A stretch of 64,000 bases of DNA from Torymus aiolomorphi (GCA_036365515.1 CM070873.1:88619948-88683947); one strand, 5' to 3'; counted from the first letter of the stretch, positions 36,425 through 58,135 are shown. Notes: generated by a model not told the origin, from the letters alone. Translations and numbers: made by a program.

Positions 36425-36545
36425 GACGAAAAATAGTATACGCACCACGGGTGTAAAATTGGCCAGCCTATAGCTCGTGTTTGCCACCCTCGCCTTCGGC
36501 TCGGGTCCAAGTTTTTTTCTTCCATGGTGCGTAATATACTATTTC
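36425..36545. mobile_element. Hairpin element, second copy in tandem
   Basis: Ends AAATAGTATACGCACCA and TGGTGCGTAATATACTATTT are inverted copies; the centre is CCTCGCCTTCGGCTCGGG. The spacer 36300-36425 is rich in the same CGGCCGAAAG motifs found near 50825, 51020, 60390 and 61070. Confidence 0.7.
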
Positions 36546-38062
36546 TTGATGCCCCGGTAGAAAGTACGTTGTTTCGCCATTGTTTTTGATAGCGAAAGAA
36601 GGACATTTAACCATTACTAAGGCTTTCGCCACTGACAGCAGCTTTCGCCACGCATGCTTCTGAGTTGGTAACTAGGCAACTGCAGATTTTATTAATAGAT
36701 TGTTTTAGAGGTTTTGTCAACATATTCGAAGTCATTAACCTATATGTACAACAAAAATAATCACTTCTGATCATCATTCAACAAGCAATTTATATTGCTT
36801 TAATTTCTGAAATGGATAAAAGATTGTTCATTAATAATGAATTGTTCTCATCCGACGAATCTGAAGATGAGGAAAAAGTGTATAGAAAATTCGACGAAGA
36901 AGCAAATATTATAATTCAAACGGAAACGTTGCCACTGCTGAAAAAAAACGTGCACACAATCTGCTGTTGAATATGAAAACCGCACGTTTAATAATTCTAC
37001 ATTTAACAATTGCACATTGAATAACTGCTCGTTTATGTTTTCAAAATCTCCTAATAATTAATAAAAATATCTTACATGTTCTTTAAGGTTGTTTCTTAGC
37101 ATGATTTCGTTTTTAGATAGTGATGACATTGAGTCTTATCCTTTAGCATTGTATTTTGAATCCGCTGCCAACTGCGCGTGATCAAAATTTATATAGATAT
37201 TAATTAATTTTTCATGCGAATATCATATTTTCTTGAAACGCAATTGCATTTTTTATTCATTAAATATTTCCTTTAATATTTTAGTACACAAATTTCTTCG
37301 ATCACTTCAAAATTGAATGCCATGCTTGTCTCTATCTCAATGACGTATACATAAGTGATCATCATAAAGATGAAAACGGACGACAAGTTTTCAATATAAA
37401 TTGCAGGATCGCACTTGGTTTGTCTAGCTAAATTTACAAAATCTGTATAAAATGAATAACAATTAAACAATTAATAACAACATTTTTCATTATTAAATTA
37501 AATTTTAAAATTTTTGCAGTGTCAATTAACACTGGATTGGGTTGTTATCAAATTAAAAAATTATTTGCTGATGTAAACGTACCAACTGTTAATGAACGCA
37601 CATGTAAACGCCATGAGCGAATAGTCGGTCTTTCGATTGAAAAAGTTGCTAAAAAAAGTGCTAAGATGTTGCACAGTCGGAGAGAGAGCAGACTCTTGAA
37701 AACATTGAAACTGTGTTAAGATGATGTAAACAATTTTTCAATCAAATTTATATTTATGAGAATTAATGCTTTCTACATAATGGATTAGCATTTATTATCA
37801 ATTGAACAACATAAATTCGTGATGCGCCTAAAATGCATAATAATTTTATTTGTTATTCTGAAATCAATTGTATTAGAATGATAATGTACATTTAATAATC
37901 TTACAATGTTAAAATTGTATTGTATATATTTAGTTCTTTTATCACATATGCTAATTCATAGAATCGCTGAAGGCATTAAACCATTTTATCATAGATTTTT
38001 TTATAAGCTTAAAAAAAGATAATGAAATGACAAAAATTACTTATTAATACATTTTTTTGTTT

Positions 38063-38560
38063 CTAGATAACCTAAAGCTTGCAAATTTCAATATATTTTG
38101 CTCGAACATAGTTCAATAAATTTATTTCTATCTTTTGTTCCACCGAGTAATGTTAGACTCAATATTTTAAATTTTCTATCCATCTTCTGAACTTGTTCGA
38201 GCAAGATCAATTGAGATTTGTAGACTGAAGGTTACGCACAAGTAAAAAATATTCAGTATGATACATCTTGGGTTCCAATAGGTTTTGGACTCTAAGAAAA
38301 TAAAATTAATACTTTTAAGTATTGTGTATGAAAAAAATATGCTACTGTGTAGATCTTTTTTCTAGGTAACTTTTAGCTTGCAAATTTGAATATATTTTTT
38401 TCGAACAGAGTACAACAGATTTGTTTTTATGTCTTTTTGTTCCATCAATTAATGTTAGACTCCGTATTTGAAATTTTCCATCTATCTTCTGAACCTTATT
38501 CGAACAACATCAACTATTTGCAGACTGAAGGTTACTTATAAGCAAAAAACTATTCAGAAT
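38063..38560. repeat. Duplicated hairpin unit inside the Mutator-like element
   Basis: 38063-38275 and 38364-38560 are diverged direct copies (shared AGCTTGCAAATTT, TCGAACA, TAATGTTAGACTC, AGACTGAAGGTTAC). Each copy is itself an imperfect inverted repeat. They lie between coding blocks, probably in an intron. Confidence 0.7.
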
Positions 38561-40883
38561 AGTATTGAATAAAATATATTTGTAATATTTGACTTATTGC
38601 AAAATTGTATGACTTTATATATTCCTCTCTGTAATTTCTATTATTTTTGTCCTTTCCATAGACCTCCAACTCTTGGAAAGAGTTTCCTTTTACCTGACAT
38701 GATAGAAGGCTACCTGAGAAGCGAAAGAGTTCGACTTTTTGAAGAATTCATCTTTCCTATGTTCCTCCCGCACACAAAAATGTTTGGAAGTTGTAAAGAT
38801 ACAACTCAAAATTCTGATTTTCGAGTCTCGTTAGAAATTCCGATTTCACAAACTATGACGATTTTCTCTCTCAATAGGCATCTGAGAATCAATTTTGAAG
38901 AAGCAATGAAACACGCGACACTCGCGTATGAAGGTTGCATGCGAATCGCAGTTTTCTACGACATGGGGTGGTTTAAACGTGATGCAGGCCGTAATTATGA
39001 TAGTTTGACTGGTTATGGTTGTTTATCTGGGCATTTTACCAAAAAAATTATAGATTATGATTGTCGAAATCGAAAATGCAAAAAATGTGATTCGGGGCAT
39101 TGGCTTGAAGACCACGATTGTCGTTGTAATTTCGCCGGTACCGCAAAGGGGATGGAAAGCGATTTAGTGGCTTCTCTCATGTGCAATAGTAACGTTCTGA
39201 AAGAATCAAATCTGCAGGTTGGCATTTTCAGTGGTGACGATGGTGCGGCGTCAATTTCAAAAGTTCGCAATGCTTCTCTACATCCGGTCGTAAAATTATC
39301 AGATTCTAATCACACAGGAAAATGAATAACAGGACAGTTGTACAAATTAAAACCAAAACACAAAGAATTGACAATTGAAGCTATAAATTATTTAAAGCGA
39401 TGCTTTTCCTTCGCGGTTGGTGAAAACGTAGGACGGCCAGATACTGTAGCATAATCGATCAAAGTATTTCCTTTACGTGCATATAACAGACACGATAGTT
39501 GCGGATCTTGGTGTCTATACACAACTGAAAAAGAAAGCGCATCAACATACGACAATTCCGGGTGGTTTTCAAGATCAGTTGCTCTTAGAAAGTCTCGTAA
39601 AATTATTTAACTCTATCGCGGAAAAATCTGATAAATTTGCACACGGGGCTTCTACTCAGAAGAACGAGAATTTTCATCACGTCACCACTAGTCGAGCTCC
39701 AAAGACACGATGCTACGGATTAAGCAAGTCTGCTGATTTTAGAGTAGCCGCATCAGTTTGTAGTATAAGTATTGGACCCGCTTTTACAAAAAATGTTGCA
39801 ACTGTTGTCAATGTTTCACCGACCTCTCGAGACTCTGAGAAATTTTTTGACAGCATGGCATTACGATGAGCACGCCGGAGTGAAAAAATTGAAACAAAAG
39901 AATTCAAATCGTGTCGCCGCTTACTGCAAAATAATCGCAACTCTTTGAAATATCGACTTGAGCAAGAAGAGGGGGATGCATATGCTTCCGGCATGGGATT
40001 TATCGACCAAGATTTTGTGAATCAATCTCCGTCTTCCGTTGTATCTGTCCCAATATCCTGCGACCTTCATGATTCCACCAAACTACCTTATAGTGCTTGA
40101 AAAATTGTTGTATTTGATCTTGAAGTGATGGGTTTGGCGGCAAATTTGCGATGGCAAGCCTTTTGATATTTACATCAAGCTTGTGAAACAAATTGCTTCA
40201 AGCGCATCTGCAAAAAATCGTTTGAGAAAAATTGGCGGTGAATTATTTTTAGCGGGTACAAAAGTACCATCAGAAACAATCCGTCATGGTCTCACTCTTT
40301 TTCGACAATTTCTGGAAAATTGCGAATCGCCGTGCATTCTTGTTGCTCATAACTGCACATTTGACAAAGCACTTTTGATAAACAATATCAAATCAGCAGG
40401 ACTGTATGACGAATTTACGTCCATGATTGATAGCTTCGTTGACACCCTCAAGATTTTTCGGGCCGTATTACTAGAGCAGTGTAAATACAATTTAGAGTCA
40501 TTGGCAAAGGACTCTGAGGTGAATGCCGTTAGTGTTCATAACGCGTTAGCTGCAGATGTAAAAATGTTATGCAGTTTACTTATAATTCACCGAATACAAG
40601 AATCGCTATTACTTGAGTGTAAGCAAACATTAGCCGAATATGCAGAAATCGTGTAGAAAAAGATCTAGCCCCCCTCTAGCTTCGATCATTTCTAAAGGAA
40701 TAAAAAAGAAATTTATCGACGCTGGCTTGAGCATGAAAATTTAAAAATACTGTGTACAAATATGACCCAGAATTTCAATTTAAATTTGGCGGGATTTTTT
40801 CGAAGGGACAAATCTTTTTATTTTTAAGTTGGCAGAACTGTCACTATCGTCTGTGTCAAATTTCACGGCAATGTCTTCATTAG

Positions 40884-42312
40884 TTGAACAGTGACGCTCG
40901 TTTTCGTAAACAGCCAAAAGTGATTTTTTCGATTTTTACCACGTCCGAAAATATTCAACAAAGAAGTTCGATTAAATTTTGTGTTCGAAATGAAATTTCT
41001 GCTGCCGAAACGCTCAGAATGTTGCAGAAGGCCTTGAACAGGCCATGTCTAAAACACAAGTGTATGAATGGCATAAAATGTTCAAAGAGGGTCGTGAAGG
41101 TGCTGAAGACGAACCACATCAAAGACGTCCAAGAACATCAACTGATGAACATCACGTCACGCAAATCAAAGAATTGGTGTTGAAAAATCGTCGATTGACT
41201 ACTAGAGAGCTTGCTGATGCTCTTGGAATTTCAAATGGGTCAGTCAACACCATTTTAAAAGATGTTTTGTGCCTCAGAAAAGTCAAATCGCGATTGGTGC
41301 CAAAAATGCTCAGTTTCATGGATAAACAGCGTCGCGTTGAAGTGTGTGAAACAATGCTTTCCGACTATCAAGACAAAATGAAACGCATCATAACTGGAGA
41401 TGAGACTTGGATCTACGCTTATGACCCGGAAACAGCCGATCAATCTGGTGAATACCGTGCAAAAGGTGAGCCAAGACCGAAAAAATCACGTCAAAGCAAG
41501 TCAAAAGTCAAGGTCATGTTGACAGTTTTCTTCGATTATCGTGGTGTGGTGCATTATGAATTCCTTCCAACAGGCCAAACTGTCAACAACACTGAAAAAA
41601 ATTCGGCGCGCCTCCTAACCTTCAAACGCAATAGCAGCAGTGCCACTATTCAGTGTAGTGTGCGCGCCGACTACGCGCAGCTGTTGTACTTTTTACACGC
41701 TTTCTGCGAGGTTAGGTGGCGCGCCAACAGGCTGGCGCTATGGCTATACCGAATAAGAGTAGCTTCTACTCTTACAAGAGTACCAGCTACTCTTTTAGGA
41801 GTAGTAGTTACTCCGATGGAAAGTATAGCCACTACCCCCTAAAATTGGCGCTGCACGTACACCTGAAGAGTAGGTGGCGCGCCAAATTTTTTTCAGTGGA
41901 GGAATACTATTTGAGTGTTATGCGTCGTTTGCGTGAAGCCGTGCGTCTCAAAAGGCCGGATTTATGGAGAGACAATTCTTGGTTTCTGCACCACGATAAT
42001 GCACCATCTCACACTGCGTTCGTTCTTCGTGACCATTTCGCAAAAAATTCCACCCATATCGTTCCACAACCACCGTATTCGCCTGATTTAGCACCTTGTG
42101 ACTTCTGGCTATTCGCTAAGCTCAAGAGACCGCTCCGGGGACACCGTTTTGACACAATAGAAGAGATTGAAGTCGAATCGAAGAAGGTACTGAAGGCCAT
42201 ACCGAAGGAAGACTTCTCGAAGTGTTTTGATGAATGGAAAAACCGTTGGCATAAGTGCATTGGAGCCGAGGGGGATTATTTTGAAGGGGATGAAATTGAT
42301 TTTGAAGAATAA
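40884..42312 (+). pseudogene. mariner DD34D transposase, frameshifted and interrupted
   Basis: The N-terminal helix-turn-helix region (ISAAETLRMLQKA) is followed by a frameshift near 41035. The frame continues with MSKTQVYEWHKMFKEGRE, then TGDETW (first Asp), and is cut at about 41600 by a 286-bp insert. It resumes with MRRLREAVR, HHDNAPSH (second Asp) and SPDLAPCDFW (third Asp). The second and third Asp are separated by 34 residues, which defines the mariner DD34D class. Ends at a TAA near 42312. Confidence 0.9.
41603..41890. mobile_element. GC-rich insert within the mariner transposase
   Basis: Its ends are CACTGAAAAAAATTCGGCGC and the inverted GGCGCGCCAAATTTTTTTCAGTG. GGCGCGCC occurs at both ends and once inside with GAGGTTAGGTGG. 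It breaks the transposase between VNN and EYYLSVM. No target duplication could be recognised. Confidence 0.7.
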
Positions 42313-42674
42313 ATAAAGATTTTACAAATTAAAACAAAATTCCGGGTCATATTTGTACAGTGTTGTAAACTTACGAAAAAAATGGTTGCCAAGAAATTAC
42401 TGATTTGTTATCAGAAAAAATCGACGGTAAGGTGCGCGTTAGCAAATCAAAAAATGTGATTGAAAAAGTAATTGATCTATTGAAAAAAATAGAACAATCA
42501 TTATATTACGTTACATTTCGTTATTACAAAATGTTTACCGCTTATTAGCGGTAAAAATTGTTTTCTCCAAATCTTTGTATTTTTTATAAAGAATGAAAAA
42601 TATAGTTAATATCTATTTATTTATTTATTTAAATATTTAATGCAATGCTATTTACTTACTTCAGTGAAAATAAT

Positions 42675-43702
42675 ATATCGTCGGGTGGGAGAAAAAAGGA
42701 GCTATTTCGAAAAAGCGTTGAAAAAGGAGCTATTTCGAATGAGCGTTGAAAAAGGAGCTATTTCGAATGAGCGCCCAAGAAGGAGCTATCTCGGAAGTCA
42801 TTTTTTTTTCTCAAAATTTAAGTTGGCAATACTGTAGTATAGAGAAGAATATATTTAATATTAACATGGTATTTTAACTATTAACATGCCATTATAACTA
42901 TTAACACATATATTTTTATAGTTACAATGCCACGATAAATATAAACATTTTGATAAAATATTTTTCTCAGTATAGAAAAACACACTCACACATTTTTAGA
43001 ATACATTTACATACGATCAATTATATTATATTCTTTAACTGTTTTTATTTCATTAGTTCAACATATAATTCAAGAATTCATGAGGAATCAAATTGTGGTC
43101 AATCATATATTGAAGATTCTTTTTTTTGTCCAGATCTAGCAACAACTTTTCCTCATAACAATTCGTTAAGAAAGCTGATTCGCTATATCAGGACATCAAA
43201 TTTATTAAAGTTGTTGCTAGATCTGGACAAAAAAAAAGGATCTTCAATATATGATTGATCATAATTTGATTCCTCATGAATTCTTGAATTATTATCTAGA
43301 ACTAATGAAATAAAAGCAGTTAAAGAATATAATATAATTGATCGTATGTAAGCGTATTCTAAAAATGTGTGTGTGTGTTTTTCTATACTGAGAAAAATAT
43401 TTTATCAAAATGTTTATATTTATCGTGGCATTGTAACTATAAAAAAATATATGTTAATAGTTACAATGGCATGTTAATAGTTAAAATACCATGTTAATAT
43501 TAAACATATTCTTCTCTATATTGCCAACTTAAATTTTGAGAAAAAAAATGACTTCCGAGATAGCTCCTTCTTGGGCTCTCATTCGAAATAGCTCCTTTTT
43601 CAACGCTCATTCGAAATAGCTCCCTTTTCAACGCTTTTTCGAAATAGCTCCTTTTTCAACGCTTTTTCGTAATAGCTCCTTTTTCCTCCGACCCGACGAT
43701 AT
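42675..43702. mobile_element. 1-kb near-perfect palindrome with terminal tandem repeats
   Basis: The ends are ATATCGTCGGGT and ACCCGACGATAT. The arms (42675-43149 and about 43207-43702) are inverted copies with a spacer of about 57 bp. Each arm begins with a 25-bp tandem unit (AAAAAGGAGCTATTTCGAA plus GAGCG), four times on the left and five on the right. No transposase is present. Confidence 0.85.
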
Positions 43703-43739
43703 TATAACAGCATTATAAAAAAAATAAATGTTATAATTG

Positions 43740-44440
43740 TGGAATTAAAAATTCTTTGAATATCAAAACTCATTTCCACTGTTTTTTATCTAAAGATTTC
43801 AATACGTGAACATTTAAAATGCAGGAGCTGAGAACGTTGTGCATTTGAATTGGGCGTTTCATTATGACGTCAGCGACGTTGACACATTTCTTAAACGTAA
43901 ACACCTGATATTGTGACTGCCTCGCTTTCGCTCAAAAAAACTTTGCTTCTACCGACAAGATCATTTGAAAAACTGTACAGATAAGATTCCAAATGTATAC
44001 TCTACAATATACTCGTTTTTTAGCTCAATCCCTTTAGAACAAATAATTTTTTGTAGCAAAAAAGAGTAAAAATTGACGCGCTCCCATAAGAGCCTGTGTA
44101 TTTTTGTGTATCTTTGAAAAATTATTGCTCGGCTCCTGACGGCAAGCTCCTTTTAAAAATTCACGGAGTTGTCTGAAGCACCAAAAAGAATCTATAAATA
44201 AATTTTCATTCGATTCTATCCACTTAGCCCTCGCTAAGGAACAACCTTCATTGAATTCATTTATTAAAATTATGCACGTGATTTTTTCGATGCCCCCCTC
44301 CCCCCCCCGACCAGCAGCATTTGCTGCGCTCGTGCCGGAGCAGAAAAAGTGAGAATTAGTCGTGTTACATGCGAGAAGCTGAATGCATGCTATTACGGTG
44401 TTATCATTCTCGATGGCAAAATATATATCGGCGAGACTAA
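43740..44440. other. Stretch without recognisable genes
   Basis: A C-rich homopolymer near 44290-44308 and short ORFs without family resemblance; nothing else recognised. Confidence 0.45.
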
Positions 44441-44444
44441 TTAT

Positions 44445-44600
44445 GTAATAGTGCATTATGATATGGGTGGGGAATGTGATTATTTACCGCATGAGACGTT
44501 TTTCGCACGAACGAAGCGAGTGTCATACAGTATTTTATACTACAAGAGCCGAATAATCATATTAAAATTATGATTTTGAGTGGTATCAATGTACTTTCCA
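44445..44600. repeat. Hairpin-family copy (degenerate)
   Basis: Contains CACGAACGAAGCGAGTG and the trailing block GCCGAATAATCATATTAAAA, which aligns with the better copy at 45686-45880 (GCCGAAAAATCATATCAAAG). The hairpin arms are eroded. Confidence 0.55.
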
Positions 44601-44609
44601 TCGGGCATC

Positions 44610-44750
44610 AAGAAAACTAGTATATGGTACACAAGACGAAAGATCAAGGCCCACCACTGCGTGATATGGTGCCCTCGGTTTCGCCTCGGGCGTCAACTTC
44701 ACGCAGTTGCGGAACTTCCACTTTCGTCATTTGTACCGTAATGTACTATT
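44610..44750. mobile_element. Hairpin-family copy
   Basis: Inverted arms (AGTATATGGTACACAAGACGA against its complement at 44725-44746, and ACTGCGTGA against TCACGCAGT) surround the centre GCCCTCGGTTTCGCCTCGGG. Confidence 0.65.
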
Positions 44751-44864
44751 CCTCTGCTGGATTGCTTTTGTAATGTAACTCATGTATAATGGTTATAAAT
44801 TTTGTAATATATTATACATTACTCTAGTTTAATAAATAAATAAATAAAAAATAAATTCGTTTAC

Positions 44865-45088
44865 ATATTGTCGGGTGAGAAGAAAAAGGTTCTACCTCGT
44901 CGAAGCTCATGAAAAGGTCCTATCTCAGTCAAGCGCGTAGGAAGGTGTCATTTCGCTGCTATAAGAGATACGAGACTGCACCTTCTTACGCGCTTGAGTG
45001 AGGTAAGACCTTTTCTCGCTTCGTCAAGATGGAACTTTCTTACGCGCTCATCTGGGATAGGACTTGAGTTCTTCCCACCCGACGATAT
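44865..45088. mobile_element. Small relative of the 1-kb palindrome (224 bp)
   Basis: The ends are ATATTGTCGGGTG and CACCCGACGATAT. Inside are inverted and tandem units of the form AAAAGG..CTATCTC....GCGCG, parallel to the 25-bp units of the element at 42675-43702. Confidence 0.75.
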
Positions 45089-45685
45089 ATAACGAATCGT
45101 CAATATTAGAAAATTATAAATCTTTGTTTTCAAGCTAGAGTAGGAAATCCAAACTTTTTTAATTCATTTATGTGGATAGGATATTATGCCTTTTGTAAAG
45201 ACACAAAGTTGTGCTTTTATTAGATTTACAAATTTTGGATTTGCCAGTTATGTAAAAAAAGTTATTTCATGCGAATTTCCGTGTTTTTTATTGTTTTACT
45301 TCGGCAATTTCTAAGAAATGAGTTCCCACCAATAAATTAAAAAAAATGTATTTTAATCCGACTTAAAAATTATATATTTAATCTCTCAATGTGAAATTAC
45401 ATTTATTTCCCATTTCGTAGTACTTATTCAAGGATATTTATAGTAAAATATATTTGATAGGTGACAATTGTTAGTATATACGTGAAAAATTTTCTCATGA
45501 ATTGAGTATATCCTCGGGTTGCTATAAAACATAATAATTTTTATTAGATATATAATACATTTGACTATGACAAAAAGTGTCATTGTATGGTAAAAGTTAC
45601 AATACATAGAACGTGTGCCTTGATTTGATATACAATATTTGTTTATAACATTTTCTTCGCACAACCAATCCCTATAAATAGTACA

Positions 45686-45880
45686 TTTCGACACGGGTGG
45701 GGAAGTCGATTATTTAGCTGGTGTGACTTTTTGCACGAGCGAAGCGAGTCACAAAAAGTCACACCACCTAAATAATCGACTTACGCACTAGTTTCGAACG
45801 GTATTTTATACCACGAGCGCCGAAAAATCATATCAAAGTTGTGATTTTGAGGTTAGAGTGGTATAAATGTTTGAAAAGTT
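45686..45880. mobile_element. Hairpin-family copy, well preserved
   Basis: TAGTACATTTCGACAC at the left, inverted arms (AAGTCGATTATTTAG... pairing with CTAAATAATCGACTT; GTGTGACTTTTTG pairing with CAAAAAGTCACAC) and the centre CGAGCGAAGCGAG. A second small hairpin follows (TACCACGAG... to GAGTGGTA). Confidence 0.75.
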
Positions 45881-45912
45881 ACATTTCTCATAATGGTGAA
45901 ACTTTAAAAACT

Positions 45913-45913
<1 letters not shown>

Positions 45914-45945
<32 letters not shown>

Positions 45946-46110
45946 ACACACGCACGCACCCACGCACGCACATGTACACGCACATATACAAACAGCCACG
46001 CACTTTTATCAAAAGAATTTATACTTCAATATTTTGACTTCAGATGACTCAATATATGTTTCTAAGCTGTCTATTCGAAAACGTTTTTTCACCATGACAA
46101 AAGCGTTCTC
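45914..46110. repeat. (CA)n microsatellite with a conserved 3' block
   Basis: A CA/CGCA run at 45914-45990 is followed about 100 bp later by TTTTTTCACCATGACAAAAG and TTCTCTGTGAGAAAGC. The same order (CA run, then TTTTTTCACCGTTACAAA and TTCCTCTTTGAGGAAGC) occurs at 50309-50505, so this is a fragment of one repeat family. Confidence 0.6.
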
Positions 46111-46927
46111 TGTGAGAAAGCCATAAATGAAATCCACTCAAAGGTAGTAAAGCATGCATAAAGTAATAAAACTTTATTACTATAATTACTTTACTTCAAA
46201 GTAAAGTTTTGAAAATATTTTATGTTTAAGAATCATATAGAAGAAATTGTGACAATTTCATAGAAGACTTTAATAAAAATACCAAAATGTTAGTAGTAAA
46301 CAAACATTAGATTCTGGTTTCCGTCTAATTACACAAACTAATCGTATGCATATTTGACGATTTCGTCAGCGTACAGTTTCTCGGCGAACAACTTAATTGA
46401 GAGCCGGAAATAAATTATATGTCGAAAATAAAGATTAATACATTACACTGTTTGAAATAGTTAAAACTATACATTAAGTGATTTATACCTTAAAATTTAA
46501 TAAAAATGATAATACAATAAGATGAATAATATAAGTATTTTGTTCCGAAAATGTGGTCTGACCTATGTGTATTCCGCAGTTTGTACAGTCTCATTTACAT
46601 CTTATCATCTTGAAAGATAAGAAGTTGTAGGTAGCAAGACGAAAAACTGTTAATCGTAGAAAATGATATTGTGGAATATGACAGACTAATTAGTAAGGAA
46701 AGTAAATGACTAGTGTATCAGTATTCACGTATTGAATGTTCCAAATGAAAAGGTGTAAATGTTTCTATATATAATAGAATAGATTACTACTAAAATTATA
46801 AAACATTTTTATATTAAATACATACTAAGGCTTTCTTAAAGTAAAAACGTATCATTTTACATTGTATTAATTTATACACATACAATTTTAACTTTAATCT
46901 TGTCAAAAATTTAACAGATCGTTTTAA
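46030..46927. other. Region upstream of the metalloproteinase gene
   Basis: About 900 bp of AT-rich sequence with no long ORF and no recognisable transposon ends, apart from the tail of the CA-repeat element at its left edge. It presumably contains the promoter. A TATA-like stretch near 46769 and another near 46872 are possible but unconvincing in such AT-rich sequence. Confidence 0.4.
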
Positions 46928-56481
<9,554 letters not shown>

Positions 56482-56527
56482 TAATTCTACAGTCAACGAT
56501 AGTTACCAATTTTATCATTAAACTAAA

Positions 56528-56533
56528 AATAAA
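56528..56533 (+). terminator. Polyadenylation signal of the metalloproteinase gene
   Basis: The first AATAAA after the stop codon at 56479-56481 lies 47 nt downstream. Its position fits a short insect 3' UTR, but cleavage here is inferred. Confidence 0.5.
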
Positions 56534-56539
56534 TATATG

Positions 56540-57050
56540 AAAAGTAATATTTTTCAAAATTAACTAGGTATCGCAAGGCGGTCTCCGCGCGCTATTTCAA
56601 CATTAATTGAGACAACCGAATACAAATGTATTTTCTAAAAATTATTCTCCTGATCTTTTTTTAAAATAGCATAACTACGTTTTACAAAACATAATTCTAA
56701 ACATGCAAGAAGTATACAAAACTCTTTATATATTTAGTAATTTCAGATCACATTTACGTGCATCTATTATTATTTCTAATCGCAAAAAATCAATGGTGTG
56801 AATTCAATAAATTAACTACGATTATATTACCAAAAAATAGTAATTAGTTCGCAAATGTCAAGGAAATTGTAATTTTCGAAAGTATTAACAGCACTAAAAA
56901 GAGATAAGTGATAATGTCAGTTTCGTACATTATAATACCATTAACTAACAAGGAGAGTGTCAAACATGTGGGAAACGGATTTTGACGGGGCTTCGATAGT
57001 CGATTTCTGATATCGAAAAATAAAGGCGAGTCTCTGTAATTCATTCACTC
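56540..57050. other. Downstream flank of the metalloproteinase gene
   Basis: AT-rich with no ORF or transposon end that I can recognise. Confidence 0.4.
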
Positions 57051-57057
57051 TTTAATG

Positions 57058-57367
57058 ACTTACGTTACAGAAATGAACCGAAAAGATTATAAAAGTAGTC
57101 AAAAAGTTTTAATTTTTTATCTTTGGTTTGTAAAAAATGTTGATTCATTAGTAAAGTATTAGCAATCAAAGATAGTGTGAAAAATTGAGTAAAAATATCT
57201 CTGGAAAAATTTTTGAGAAGAAGAAAAATTTTCAATCATTTTTTACTCTTTCTTTGATTGCTAATATTTTCCTGAGGAATCAACATTTTTTTTACGAACC
57301 AATACTCAATCGAAATTTTTTTTTGCCTACTTTTATAATCTTTTCTGCTCATTTCTGTAACGTAAGT
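57058..57367. mobile_element. 310-bp fold-back element
   Basis: Ends ACTTACGTTACAGAAATGA and its inverted form. Arms of about 125-135 bp (shared AAAGATTATAAAAGTAG, AATGTTGATTC, ATTAGCAATCAAAGA) surround a short AT-rich loop. No coding capacity. Confidence 0.8.
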
Positions 57368-57429
57368 ACTTGCAGAGTGATGCCCAATAAAAGAGATATC
57401 ATTTTTCAACAAAATTAGATGGCTCATAC

Positions 57430-57780
57430 TCCTTGAATCTTTGTTTTACATTTACAGGGTGTCATACTTCCACAGTGACAAGAACATAACAAACTATATT
57501 ACTTAAATTGACTGCAGCTGCTTTTTCCAATAATTCGACGATATATTATAATAAAACAATGACCAAAATCCAAAATCTGTTACAAAATATTTGAAACAGA
57601 AAAATGTCAAGTTTTAAATAAATATATTTAGTAAACTTTTTAAAACTATAATTATTGTTATATCATTATAGGTAGATATCTTTTTAAGAGAATGTTTAAT
57701 TGAAAAAATGCAACAGATGTAATAAAATAAAGGTAATATTCGTTGCCTCAACTTTTTATTATTGTTTATTTTATTATTAT
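57430..57780. other. AT-rich stretch, nothing recognised
   Basis: No ORF, terminal repeat or RNA motif was seen. Confidence 0.4.
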
Positions 57781-57784
57781 ACGG

Positions 57785-57960
57785 GCATTACTGCCCTTTA
57801 AATGATACACTTAAGACAAGATATTATTATTTAATGTCCATGACAAGGTAAGTGGCAATATTTCGAAGGTGAGACACAAACTCGGGAACTACCGCATACA
57901 AACCGCGCATCTAACTGACTGAATCACAGAAAGCTAACCACAGAAGTACCTATAATTTTT
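57785..57960 (-). repeat. tRNA-derived SINE fragment
   Basis: On the minus strand, TTAGATGCGCGGTTTGTATG and TAGTTCCCGAGTTTGTGTCTC look like the D-arm and T-arm parts of a tRNA-related head. The layout parallels 53690-53955. No cloverleaf can be completed. Confidence 0.45.
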
Positions 57961-58089
57961 TTTTTTCAGTTTTTATACATAATTTAGAAATGACTGATAG
58001 ATTGATGGTAATAACAAAATATATTCATGCCATATTAATTTATTATAATATTAACTACAAAATCCCTGGAAGTACTAAATAAGCTATAG

Positions 58090-58135
58090 GGGAAACCCGG
58101 GAAAGACGGTAAACCTAAGAAAAAACGTTAATTCT
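58090..58135. repeat. Lone TAGGGGAAACCCGGG end of a MITE
   Basis: TAGGGGAAACCCGGGAAAG has the look of the TAGGGGA-type terminal repeats at 52366 and 54130, but no partner end is found to its right, so it is a relic. Confidence 0.4.

Larger units (their letters stand above)
40750..42365 (+). mobile_element. mariner transposon
   Basis: Inverted ends share GTACAAATATGACCC (left) and its reverse complement (right, one mismatch), flanked by TA at 40748-40749 and 42366-42367. Transposase reads rightward. The element is inserted into the 3' part of the Mutator-like gene. Confidence 0.88.
36812..42546 (+). pseudogene. Mutator-like transposase with C-terminal DEDDh exonuclease domain, decayed
   Basis: Pieces in order: an acidic N-terminus at 36812-36967 (MDKRLFINNELFSSDESEDE), a domain at 37519-37716 (NTGLGCYQIKKLF, NERTCKRHE), and the core at 38646-39325 with YDMGWFKRDAGRNYDSLTG, a Cys-rich CRNRKCKKC and GDDGAAS. 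A further part at 39580-39830 has GASTQKNENFHH and RAPKTRCYGLSKS. An exonuclease follows: VVFDLEVMGL near 40110, LVAHNCTFDKALL near 40345 and VHNALAADVKML near 40530, giving the four acidic residues and the His. Stops lie at 39323 and near 39451, with frame changes near 39475 and 40160. A mariner at 40750-42365 splits the last part, which resumes with ITDLLSEKIDGKVRVSKSK. Confidence 0.72.

Noticed and set aside
42675..45088. CRISPR-like array from the 25-bp repeats
   Set aside because: Units are contiguous without spacers, and the context is eukaryotic.
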